Below, one piece after another: positions 57,629 through 64,000 of a stretch of DNA of 64,000 nt. A program made the position numbers and the translations under genes. The DNA is taken from NCBI RefSeq assembly GCF_012928505.1, contig NZ_JABBJN010000006.1, forward strand, positions 62,001-126,000, in the 5' to 3' direction. The notes under the pieces were generated by a model. It was given only the letters and a program-made list of their open reading frames with translations. It ran no database searches and was not told the DNA's origin. Source of the DNA: Achromobacter sp. Bel (lineage in GTDB: Bacteria; Pseudomonadota; Gammaproteobacteria; Burkholderiales; Burkholderiaceae_B). The stretch's first letter is position 1. Every line of letters begins with the position of its first letter.

Positions 57629-58387
57629 ATGCAACTCTCTCCGACGCCTCCGATGATCGAGATCAACCAGGTCAGCAAGTGGTATGGCGCCTTTCAGGTG
57701 CTGGATGCCTGCACGACGAAAGTCGAAAAAGGCGAGGTCGTGGTGGTCTGCGGGCCGTCGGGATCCGGCAAGTCGACCCTGATCAAGACCGTGAACGCGC
57801 TGGAACCCTTCCAGAAGGGCGACATCACGGTCAACGGCATTTCGGTCGGCGATCCGCGCACCAACCTGCCCAAGCTGCGATCGGTGGCCGGCATGGTGTT
57901 CCAGCACTTTGAGCTGTTCCCGCACCTGTCGGTGACCGAGAACCTGTGCCTGGGCCAGGTGAAGGTGCTGCGCCGAAGCAAGGACGAGGCCCGCGCGCGG
58001 GCGCTGTCGCTGCTTGAACGCGTGGGCCTGTCGGCGCACAAGGACAAGCATCCCGGCGAACTGTCTGGCGGCCAGCAGCAGCGCGTGGCGATCGCGCGCG
58101 CGCTGTCGATGGACCCGGTGGTGATGCTGTTCGACGAGCCGACCTCGGCCCTGGACCCGGAGATGGTCAACGAGGTGCTGGACGTGATGACCGACCTGGC
58201 CAGCGAAGGCATGACGATGATGGTGGTGACCCATGAAATGGGATTCGCCCGCCGTGTCGCCGACCGTGTGATCTTCATGGACGGCGGCAAGATTGTCGAA
58301 GACTGCGTGAAAGACGCGTTCTTCGGCAATGTGGAGGAGCGTGCCCCGCGCACGCGCCAGTTTCTTTCCAAAATTCTGCAGCACTGA
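57629..58387 (+). CDS. Amino-acid ABC transporter ATP-binding protein (GltL-like)
   Basis: Protein of 252 residues. Walker [11 protein letters not shown], signature [15 protein letters not shown], Walker [17 protein letters not shown], His switch [11 protein letters not shown] perfect DnaA box (57611-57619) lies in its ribosome-site region, 10 bases before the ATG. ATG 57653 ([12 protein letters not shown]) is an alternative start that matches the family N terminus. Next gene starts 5 bases after the stop. Confidence 0.93.
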   Translation: MQLSPTPPMIEINQVSKWYGAFQVLDACTTKVEKGEVVVVCGPSGSGKSTLIKTVNALEPFQKGDITVNGISVGDPRTNLPKLRSVAGMVFQHFELFPHLSVTENLCLGQVKVLRRSKDEARARALSLLERVGLSAHKDKHPGELSGGQQQRVAIARALSMDPVVMLFDEPTSALDPEMVNEVLDVMTDLASEGMTMMVVTHEMGFARRVADRVIFMDGGKIVEDCVKDAFFGNVEERAPRTRQFLSKILQH

Positions 58388-58392
58388 AAGCC

Positions 58393-59451
58393 ATGACCCA
58401 GCGGACCCCCGCCGACCTTCCCAGCGCCTCTGTCGACCTGCGCAGCGATACGGTCACCCACCCCACCGCAGCCATGTACGAGCGCATGCGCACTGCGCCG
58501 ATCGGCGATGACGGCCTGGACGGCGACCCTTCCGTGCGTGCGCTGGAAGCGCATGTGGCGGCCCGCCTGGGCAAGGAAGCCGGGCTGTTCGTGCCCAGCT
58601 GCACCATGGCCAACCTGTTGGCCGTGCTGGCGCAGACGCAGCGCAACGAGCAGGTCGTGCTGGAGTCGTCGGCCCACATGTACACGTCCGAGCGCGGCGC
58701 CGCCACCTTCACCGGCCTGTTCTACCAGGGCGTGTCCGGCACCGACGGTGCGATGGACCTGAACCGGCTGGACGACGCGCTGCTGTCCGGCGGCCATCGC
58801 CTGAAGACCTCGCTGGTGGCGATGGAAACCTCGCACAACAACGCCGGGGGCGCCGTCCTGCCGCTGGACCACATGCGGGCGGTGTACGGCATGGCCAACG
58901 GCGCCGGCATCCCGGTACACCTGGACGGCGCGCGCCTGTTCAACGCGGCCGTGGCGCTGGACGTACCGGCCGCGGAGATCACGCAATTCGCCGACACGGT
59001 GTCGCTGTGCCTGTCCAAGGGCCTGAGCGCGCCCGTGGGCGCCGTGCTGGCGGGCAGCAAGGCGGTGATGTCGCGCGCCCGTACCTTGCGTCGCATGCTG
59101 GGCGGCACCCAGCGCCAGTCGGGCATCATGGCGGCGGCCGGGCTGGAAGGCGTGCAGTCGATGACCGAACGGCTGGTCGAAGACCATGCTCGCGCGCGCC
59201 GCTTGAGCGACGGCATCAACCGCCTGGCGCCCGCGCTGTCGGCCACCGTGCCGCAGACCAACATCGTGCAGGTCGAGACCGCGGGCACCGGCATGACGAA
59301 TGCCGAATGGGTGGCCGCCCTGCAGGCGCAAGGCCTGCTGACCCGGCCTTGGGGTCGCACGCGGCTGCGTTGCGTGACCCATCGCCATATCGAAGACGAG
59401 GACATCGACATTGCCGTGCAGGCCTTCGCGAAGGTGCTGGAAAAGCAGTGA
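58393..59451 (+). CDS. ltaE: Low-specificity L-threonine aldolase
   Basis: Protein of 352 residues, PLP fold type I. VDLRSDTVTHPTAAMYERM is the family N terminus and the PLP lysine is Lys209 in SLCLSKGLSAPVGAVLAG; HLDGARLFNAAVAL is also present. It splits threonine or allo-threonine into glycine and acetaldehyde and accepts other beta-hydroxy amino acids. Its start is 5 bases after the transporter ATPase, so import and cleavage of a beta-hydroxy amino acid are likely linked (inference). Confidence 0.92.
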   Translation: MTQRTPADLPSASVDLRSDTVTHPTAAMYERMRTAPIGDDGLDGDPSVRALEAHVAARLGKEAGLFVPSCTMANLLAVLAQTQRNEQVVLESSAHMYTSERGAATFTGLFYQGVSGTDGAMDLNRLDDALLSGGHRLKTSLVAMETSHNNAGGAVLPLDHMRAVYGMANGAGIPVHLDGARLFNAAVALDVPAAEITQFADTVSLCLSKGLSAPVGAVLAGSKAVMSRARTLRRMLGGTQRQSGIMAAAGLEGVQSMTERLVEDHARARRLSDGINRLAPALSATVPQTNIVQVETAGTGMTNAEWVAALQAQGLLTRPWGRTRLRCVTHRHIEDEDIDIAVQAFAKVLEKQ

Positions 59452-59493
59452 ATTCACCCCGCTGGCGGGTGCCAGCGATGCGATAATAGAGGG

Positions 59494-60399
59494 ATGTCCA
59501 CGACTCACCTCACCCGAAAAGACTATTTCTGCGCACTGGCGGTCGTGGTCATCTGGGGGCTGAACTTTGTTGTCATGAAGGTCGGCATGCGGGGCTTGTC
59601 CCCCATGATGCTTGGCGCGCTGCGGTTTGCGCTGGCGGCCTTCCCCCTGATCCTCTTCGTGCGCCGGCCGCAGCTGCCGTGGCACTGGATCGCGGCCTAC
59701 GGGCTGGTGCAGGGGTTGGGGCAATTCGGCCTGCTGTTCACCGCGCTGAAATTCGGCATGCCCGCGGGCATGGCCTCGCTGGTCATCCAGACCCAGGCGT
59801 TCTTCACCTTGCTGCTGGCCGCGCCCGTGCTGGGCGAGCGAGCCCGCCGCCATCATTGGATCGGACTGGGCGTGGCCGCGGTGGGCCTGGCAGTGATTGC
59901 CGGCGGCCGCGGTGAAGGGCCTGGCCAGATGACGATGCTGGGCTTCGCGCTGACGCTGGGCGGGGCGTTCATGTGGGCGGTGTCCAACCTGATCGTGCGC
60001 TTGGCCAGCCGCAAAGCGCCTGGCTACGACCCCTTTGCCTTCATCGCCTGGAGCAGCGCCGCGCCGGTGCTGCCGTTCCTGTTGCTGGCGGTGCTGATCG
60101 ACGGCTGGGAACCGGTGGTGGGCATGGTGACGGGCATCGGCTGGGGCGAGGCGCTGTCGGTGCTGTACCTGGCGGTGCTGGCGACGCTGGTGGCCTACAC
60201 CTTGTGGACGCAGTTGCTGACGCGCCACCCCGCGGCCAAGATCGCCCCGTTTTCGCTGCTGGTGCCGGTAGTGGGCCTGTGGGCGGCGTCCATGGCCTTC
60301 GGCGAGCGCCTGCAGCCGCTGCAATGGGTGGGGGCGGGCTGCGTGCTGGCCGGCCTCATTATCAATCAGGTGGGCGGGCGCTGGATGCGTACCCGCTGA
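59494..60399 (+). CDS. EamA/DMT-family transporter (amino-acid/metabolite exporter type)
   Basis: Protein of 301 residues with ten membrane helices in two EamA repeats. It has ALAVVVIWGLNFVVMKVGMRGLSPMMLGALRF at the start, similar to the O-acetylserine/cysteine exporter EamA and RhtA. The ATG is immediately preceded by AGAGGG, too close for a normal ribosome site. An extended -10 (TGCGATAAT, 59479-59487) would place transcription start at or beside the ATG, so a leaderless message is possible. It may export products of the aldolase operon. Confidence 0.88.
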   Translation: MSTTHLTRKDYFCALAVVVIWGLNFVVMKVGMRGLSPMMLGALRFALAAFPLILFVRRPQLPWHWIAAYGLVQGLGQFGLLFTALKFGMPAGMASLVIQTQAFFTLLLAAPVLGERARRHHWIGLGVAAVGLAVIAGGRGEGPGQMTMLGFALTLGGAFMWAVSNLIVRLASRKAPGYDPFAFIAWSSAAPVLPFLLLAVLIDGWEPVVGMVTGIGWGEALSVLYLAVLATLVAYTLWTQLLTRHPAAKIAPFSLLVPVVGLWAASMAFGERLQPLQWVGAGCVLAGLIINQVGGRWMRTR

Positions 60400-60473
60400 C
60401 CTTTCGGCTGGCCCCTCGGCTGATCGGACTACGCCATCGCGCCGAGGCGGCGGGGCGCCCCTGCCTCTCGCGC

Positions 60474-60770
60474 CTACACCTGTTCGAAGCGGATGTAACG
60501 CTTGTCGGTGTACTCCCGGCGCGTCGTGATTTCCTGCACCTGCGCGCCCGGCGGGCCGCGCCGCAACCATTCCAGCATGTGGTCGACCTGGTCGGGCGAG
60601 CCCTGCACCAGGGCCTCTACCGTGCCGTCCAGCAGATTCTGCACCCATCCCGTCACGCCCAGCAGGTGAGCGCGGCGCACGGTGGCGTGGCGGTATCCCA
60701 CGCCTTGCACCGTACCGCTGACGGTGACGAGGACGGTTTCGATATGGGTGTCGGAGCGAGGGGCTTGCAT
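60474..60770 (-). CDS. acyP: Acylphosphatase
   Basis: Protein of 98 residues with the catalytic Arg27 in GTVQGVGYRHA and Asn45 in GWVQNLLDGTVEALVQG. It hydrolyses acyl phosphates. It stands alone; both neighbours are on the plus strand. The last residues DKRYIRFEQV replace the more usual FxIR ending. Confidence 0.93.
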   Translation of the reverse strand: MQAPRSDTHIETVLVTVSGTVQGVGYRHATVRRAHLLGVTGWVQNLLDGTVEALVQGSPDQVDHMLEWLRRGPPGAQVQEITTRREYTDKRYIRFEQV

Positions 60771-60933
60771 GGATATTTTCCTTCGGATGATGCGCCGCCC
60801 GACGCGTAGAGCGTAGGCGGTTGTGGCTACGGCAGATGGTCTATAGGCCCGGTGGGCATCGAAGCGATACGTTAGAGCTCATGTCAAAACGTGCCAACGG
60901 GAACACCCGCTACCAGAGCTTGGAGAAGCCATT

Positions 60934-61830
60934 ATGGAAGAGACCAGTTTGTTGTCGGAAACAGAGACAGCGCGCTACAGGGACCAGGGTTACCTGGCCC
61001 TGAAGGACATGTGCCCGCAGGATGAGGTCGGGTACATCCGCCGGACGCTGCTGGACCTGTTCGCGAACAAGACCGGCTACAACGAGGGGGCGCAGTACGA
61101 CTTCGTCAGCCGGGACGATCCGTCCAAGCCGGCCAAGTTTCCCAGCCTGCACGATCCGCGCCATTATGCCCCTGGTCTGCTGAAGACGGCGTATCACGAG
61201 CGCACGCTGGACCTGGCGCGGCAGCTGCTGGGCGAGGACGCCGCCCTGTACGGGGAACACGCGTTGCTCAAGCCCGGCCCGCACGGTCCGGAAACCCCTT
61301 GGCACCAGGACGAGGCGTTCCGGTCGCCCGATTTCATCTACAACGAACTGAGCATCTGGCTGGCCCTGCAGCCGGCGACCATCGAGAACGGATGCATGCA
61401 ATTCATCCCGGGCTCGAACAAATGGGATGTGCTGGAGCACCGTTCGCCCGGCGGCGACAAGACGCTGCACCCGCTGGAGTGCTGCGGCGACTTTGCCCGC
61501 GACCAGGCCGTGGCCGAACCGCTGGACCCGGGCGGCATCACCGTGCATGACGCCCGCACGCTGCACTTCACCGGCCCCAATACGTCGCCGTCGCCGCGGC
61601 TGGCCTACATCCTGATCTACAACACCCCGCCCGTTTACAAGCCGGGGCGGCGCGAATTCCCGTGGCTGGAAGGCCGCTGGACCGACAGCCAGACCCGCAA
61701 GAAGCAGTGGCATAAGCGCGGCGGGCTGGCCGTGGACGTGATGCGGCGGCTGCCGGGCGCGCGGCTGACCAGCCCGCGCTGGGTGGCTTGGGCCACGATC
61801 CGGGCGGTCAGCAAGGTCTGGCCGAGATAG
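60934..61830 (+). CDS. Phytanoyl-CoA dioxygenase (PhyH)-family 2-oxoglutarate oxygenase
   Basis: Protein of 298 residues. Iron ligands are His124 and Asp126 in PWHQDEAFR and distal His211 in TLHFTGPNTSPSPR, with the 2-oxoglutarate Arg at about 222. QGYLALKDMCPQDEV at the N terminus is the family opening. Substrates in bacteria range over small acids, ectoine and lipids, so none is assigned. GGAG precedes the ATG. A strong stem-loop follows. Confidence 0.87.
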   Translation: MEETSLLSETETARYRDQGYLALKDMCPQDEVGYIRRTLLDLFANKTGYNEGAQYDFVSRDDPSKPAKFPSLHDPRHYAPGLLKTAYHERTLDLARQLLGEDAALYGEHALLKPGPHGPETPWHQDEAFRSPDFIYNELSIWLALQPATIENGCMQFIPGSNKWDVLEHRSPGGDKTLHPLECCGDFARDQAVAEPLDPGGITVHDARTLHFTGPNTSPSPRLAYILIYNTPPVYKPGRREFPWLEGRWTDSQTRKKQWHKRGGLAVDVMRRLPGARLTSPRWVAWATIRAVSKVWPR

Positions 61831-61875
61831 CTTGGGTGGACAGGGGCCGCAGAGCTCCGGTCCGAGGGGGGCGAA

Positions 61876-61907
61876 CGAGGCCGGCAAGCGCACGCTTGCC
61901 GGCCTCG
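61876..61907 (+). terminator. Stem-loop after the PhyH-family gene
   Basis: CGAGGCCGGCAAGC (61876-61889) pairs with GCTTGCCGGCCTCG (61894-61907), a 14-bp perfect stem with loop GCAC. It lacks a T-run, so termination or mRNA protection are both possible. Confidence 0.65.
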
Positions 61908-62037
61908 GCGCGTATACTGGGCGGCGCCGCGGGGCGTTGCCGCCCCTGCGCAGTGGCGAAGCCGCCGCAGCCGGCGGCACCAGACTCCAGAAAAACGAAA
62001 CGCAGCTGGCGCACCTCTATCACTCCTCAGACCTCCC

Positions 62038-63201
62038 ATGACCGCTAACCTTTCTACGATCACCTGCATCGAAGATTTGCGCGCCATTGCGCAAAAGCGC
62101 GTGCCGCGCATGTTCTACGACTACGCCGATTCCGGCGCCTGGACCGAAGGCACCTACCGCGCCAATGAAAGCGACTTCCAGAAGATCAAGCTGCGCCAGC
62201 GCGTGGCGGTGAACATGGAAGGCCGGTCGTTGCGCACCACCATGGCGGGCCATGATGTCGTGATGCCGCTGGCGATCTCGCCTACCGGCCTGACCGGCAT
62301 GCAGCATGCGGACGGGGAGATCCTGGCGGCCAAGGCCGCGGCCGACTTCGGCGTGCCGTTCACCTTGTCCACGATGAGCATCTGCTCGCTGGAAGACGTG
62401 GCCGAGGCCACCAAAAAGCCGTTCTGGTTCCAGCTCTACGTGATGCGTGACCGCGAATTCGTGGCCAACCTGATCGACCGCGCCAAGGCCGCGGGCTGCA
62501 CCGCCCTGGTGCTGACGCTGGACTTGCAGATCCTGGGCCAGCGCCACAAGGACATCAAAAATGGCCTGTCGACGCCGCCCAAGCCCACGCTGCGCAACCT
62601 GATCAATCTGGCGACCAAGCCGCGTTGGTGCATGGGCATGCTGGGCACCAAGCGCCGCACTTTCGGCAACATCGTGGGCCACGCCAAGGGCGTGAGCGAC
62701 CTGTCGTCCCTGTCGGCGTGGACGGCCGAACAATTCGACCCGCGCCTGAGCTGGGACGACGTGGAATGGATCAAGCAGCGCTGGGGCGGCAAGCTGATCA
62801 TCAAGGGCATCCTGGATGCGGAAGACGCGCAATTGGCGGCCGATAGCGGCGCCGACGCGCTGATCGTCAGCAACCATGGCGGACGCCAGCTGGACGGCGC
62901 CATGTCCTCGATCGCGGCCTTGCCGTCGATCGCCGACGCGGTGGGCTCGAAGATCGAAGTCTGGATGGACGGCGGCATCCGTTCAGGCCAGGACATCCTG
63001 AAGGCCGTGGCGCTGGGCGCGCGCGGCACGATGATCGGACGCGCTTTCCTGTACGGCCTGGGCGCCTACGGCCAGGCGGGCGTGACCCGCGTGCTGGAGC
63101 TGCTGTACAAGGAAATGGACACGACGATGGCATTGTGCGGCCGCCGCAATATCGTACCGGGCGACCGCAGCATCCTGTTGCCGGGCACGTACCCGACCTG
63201 A
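62038..63201 (+). CDS. lldD: FMN-dependent L-lactate dehydrogenase / alpha-hydroxy-acid oxidase (LldD family)
   Basis: Protein of 387 residues, FMN TIM barrel. RVPRMFYDYADSGAWTEGTYRAN is the family start, PLAISPTGLTGMQH the FMN loop, Lys256 in LIIKGIL, and the catalytic His280 with Arg283 in VSNHGGRQLDGA. It oxidises L-lactate or another 2-hydroxy acid and passes electrons to the respiratory chain. LDLQILGQRHKD in place of the lactate-type VDTP motif means another hydroxy acid (glycolate, mandelate) is possible. A terminator follows. Confidence 0.88.
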   Translation: MTANLSTITCIEDLRAIAQKRVPRMFYDYADSGAWTEGTYRANESDFQKIKLRQRVAVNMEGRSLRTTMAGHDVVMPLAISPTGLTGMQHADGEILAAKAAADFGVPFTLSTMSICSLEDVAEATKKPFWFQLYVMRDREFVANLIDRAKAAGCTALVLTLDLQILGQRHKDIKNGLSTPPKPTLRNLINLATKPRWCMGMLGTKRRTFGNIVGHAKGVSDLSSLSAWTAEQFDPRLSWDDVEWIKQRWGGKLIIKGILDAEDAQLAADSGADALIVSNHGGRQLDGAMSSIAALPSIADAVGSKIEVWMDGGIRSGQDILKAVALGARGTMIGRAFLYGLGAYGQAGVTRVLELLYKEMDTTMALCGRRNIVPGDRSILLPGTYPT

Positions 63202-63219
63202 CGCTACGGGTAAGGCACG

Positions 63220-63256
63220 ACGGCCTGGACATCGGATGCCCAGGCCGTTTTTGTTT
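63220..63256 (+). terminator. Terminator of the LldD-family gene
   Basis: ACGGCCTGG (63220-63228) pairs with CCAGGCCGT (63240-63248), followed by TTTTTGTTT. It starts 19 bases past the stop. Confidence 0.92.
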
Positions 63257-63271
63257 CGCGGCGCCGTGTCG

Positions 63272-64000
63272 TCAGCCCGCGTTTCCCGCACCCAGGAACT
63301 GGCTCGGGCGCCGTAGCGCGGGGTCGAACGGGTTGATCTGCGCGCCGACGGCGTCGGCTTCGCGGCGCAGCATTTCCACGATCAGCGGCAGGCGTTCGTC
63401 ATTGATGCGTTCGATCGGGGCGGCCACGCTCAGCGCCGCCACGGTCACGCCGTTGGGGTCGTAGACCGGCACCGCCAGCCCCGCGATGTTGGGGAACACG
63501 CCCTGCCCCTGGCTGCGCGCGTATCGCAGTTCCAGGCATTCCCGAATGCGCACGCGCATCGAGATCTCGTCCACGAAACCCAGATGGTGCAACCGCGGGA
63601 TATTGAAGCGGATGACCTCTTCGCGTTCGGCCTCCGGCAGGCTGGCCAGCAGCACCAGGCCCCCCTGGCCCATGCCCAGCGGGACGCGGCCGCCGATGTC
63701 GCCCGTGTGCGAACGCACAGGAAAAGCGCCGTCGACGCGGTCCACGCAGACCGCGTCGAACCCGCTGCGCACCAACAGGAAGATCGTGTCGTTCAGCATG
63801 CCCGACAAGCGCAGCATGGCCGGCCGGTATAGCGAGCGCAGGCTGGACTGGTGCGTGCCGGCTGCCGCCGCCAAGGAGAAGAACGCCACGCTGAGCTGAT
63901 AGCCCTTGCTTTGGGCGGGCTGCTCCACCACGCCTTCCTGCATCAACCCCTGCAGCACGCGGTGCGCGGTGGCCTGGGCCTGGCCGGTGCGGGCCGCGAT
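63272..64000 (-). CDS. IclR-family transcriptional regulator (5' end beyond the window)
   Basis: The visible 242 codons run to the stop at 63272 and continue past the right edge. The edge part (IAARTGQAQATAHRVLQGLMQEGVVEQ) is the second half of an IclR winged HTH, followed by the ligand-binding domain with VDRVDGAFPVRSHTGDIGGRVPLGMGQGG and LRYARSQGQGVFPNIAGLAVPVYDPNG. It converges on lldD. Confidence 0.9.
   Translation of the reverse strand: MAARTGQAQATAHRVLQGLMQEGVVEQPAQSKGYQLSVAFFSLAAAAGTHQSSLRSLYRPAMLRLSGMLNDTIFLLVRSGFDAVCVDRVDGAFPVRSHTGDIGGRVPLGMGQGGLVLLASLPEAEREEVIRFNIPRLHHLGFVDEISMRVRIRECLELRYARSQGQGVFPNIAGLAVPVYDPNGVTVAALSVAAPIERINDERLPLIVEMLRREADAVGAQINPFDPALRRPSQFLGAGNAG

Noticed and set aside
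57694-60648. A 984-codon open frame on the minus strand
   Set aside because: It is antisense to the ABC ATPase, threonine aldolase and EamA genes, which are well supported; its composition is that of a shadow frame.

Overview
The window is about 66% G+C by eye and looks like a betaproteobacterial chromosome of the Alcaligenaceae (Achromobacter/Bordetella type). The basis is the combination of Bug-type solute receptors, a tctDE-tctCBA locus, and the replication and partition genes parA, parB, rsmG, mnmG, mnmE, yidC, yidD, rnpA, rpmH, dnaA, dnaN and gyrB, all with betaproteobacterial features. I see no tRNA, rRNA, CRISPR array, insertion sequence or prophage.

Layout. Positions 1-2.7 kb hold the end of an ABC importer (Fe3+ or aminoethylphosphonate type) and a DeoR regulator. 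Positions 2.7-8.3 kb hold a sulfur cluster on the minus strand (thiol dioxygenase, MetC-like lyase, multi-domain rhodanese), a Bug receptor and a divergent LysR regulator. Positions 8.3-14.5 kb run on the minus strand as mnmG-rsmG-parA-GNAT-parB-asparaginase. Positions 14.5-17.0 kb are a 2.5-kb gene-free stretch with eight parS sites in 0.9 kb followed by a field of DnaA boxes and hairpins. I read this as the partition centromere next to the likely replication origin. Then come cspA, an AbrB-type membrane protein, a methionine aminotransferase, the tricarboxylate transporter with its two-component system, a CLC channel and mnmE.

Positions 29-41.4 kb are transport and catabolism: a dipeptide-type ABC operon with an M20 amidohydrolase, a TauD-like dioxygenase with a sulfonate/nitrate-type ABC importer, and a catalase with a recognisable OxyR-type promoter. 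Positions 41.7-49.8 kb hold the second half of the replication core (rpmH-rnpA-yidD-yidC on the minus strand; dnaA-dnaN-gyrB on the plus strand). After gyrB follow a WG-repeat protein, a LysR/VOC/flavin-reductase group, an amino-acid ABC importer ending in a threonine aldolase gene, an EamA exporter, acylphosphatase, a PhyH-type dioxygenase, an lldD-type dehydrogenase and the 3' part of an IclR regulator.

The most striking signal is not a gene. The perfect DnaA box TTATCCACA (either strand) occurs about 20 times between 6 and 58 kb, where roughly 0.1 would be expected by chance at this base composition. Many copies lie inside genes and force very rare codons (TTA, ATA, AGG). Together with the parS array, this suggests an extended DnaA-binding domain around the origin.
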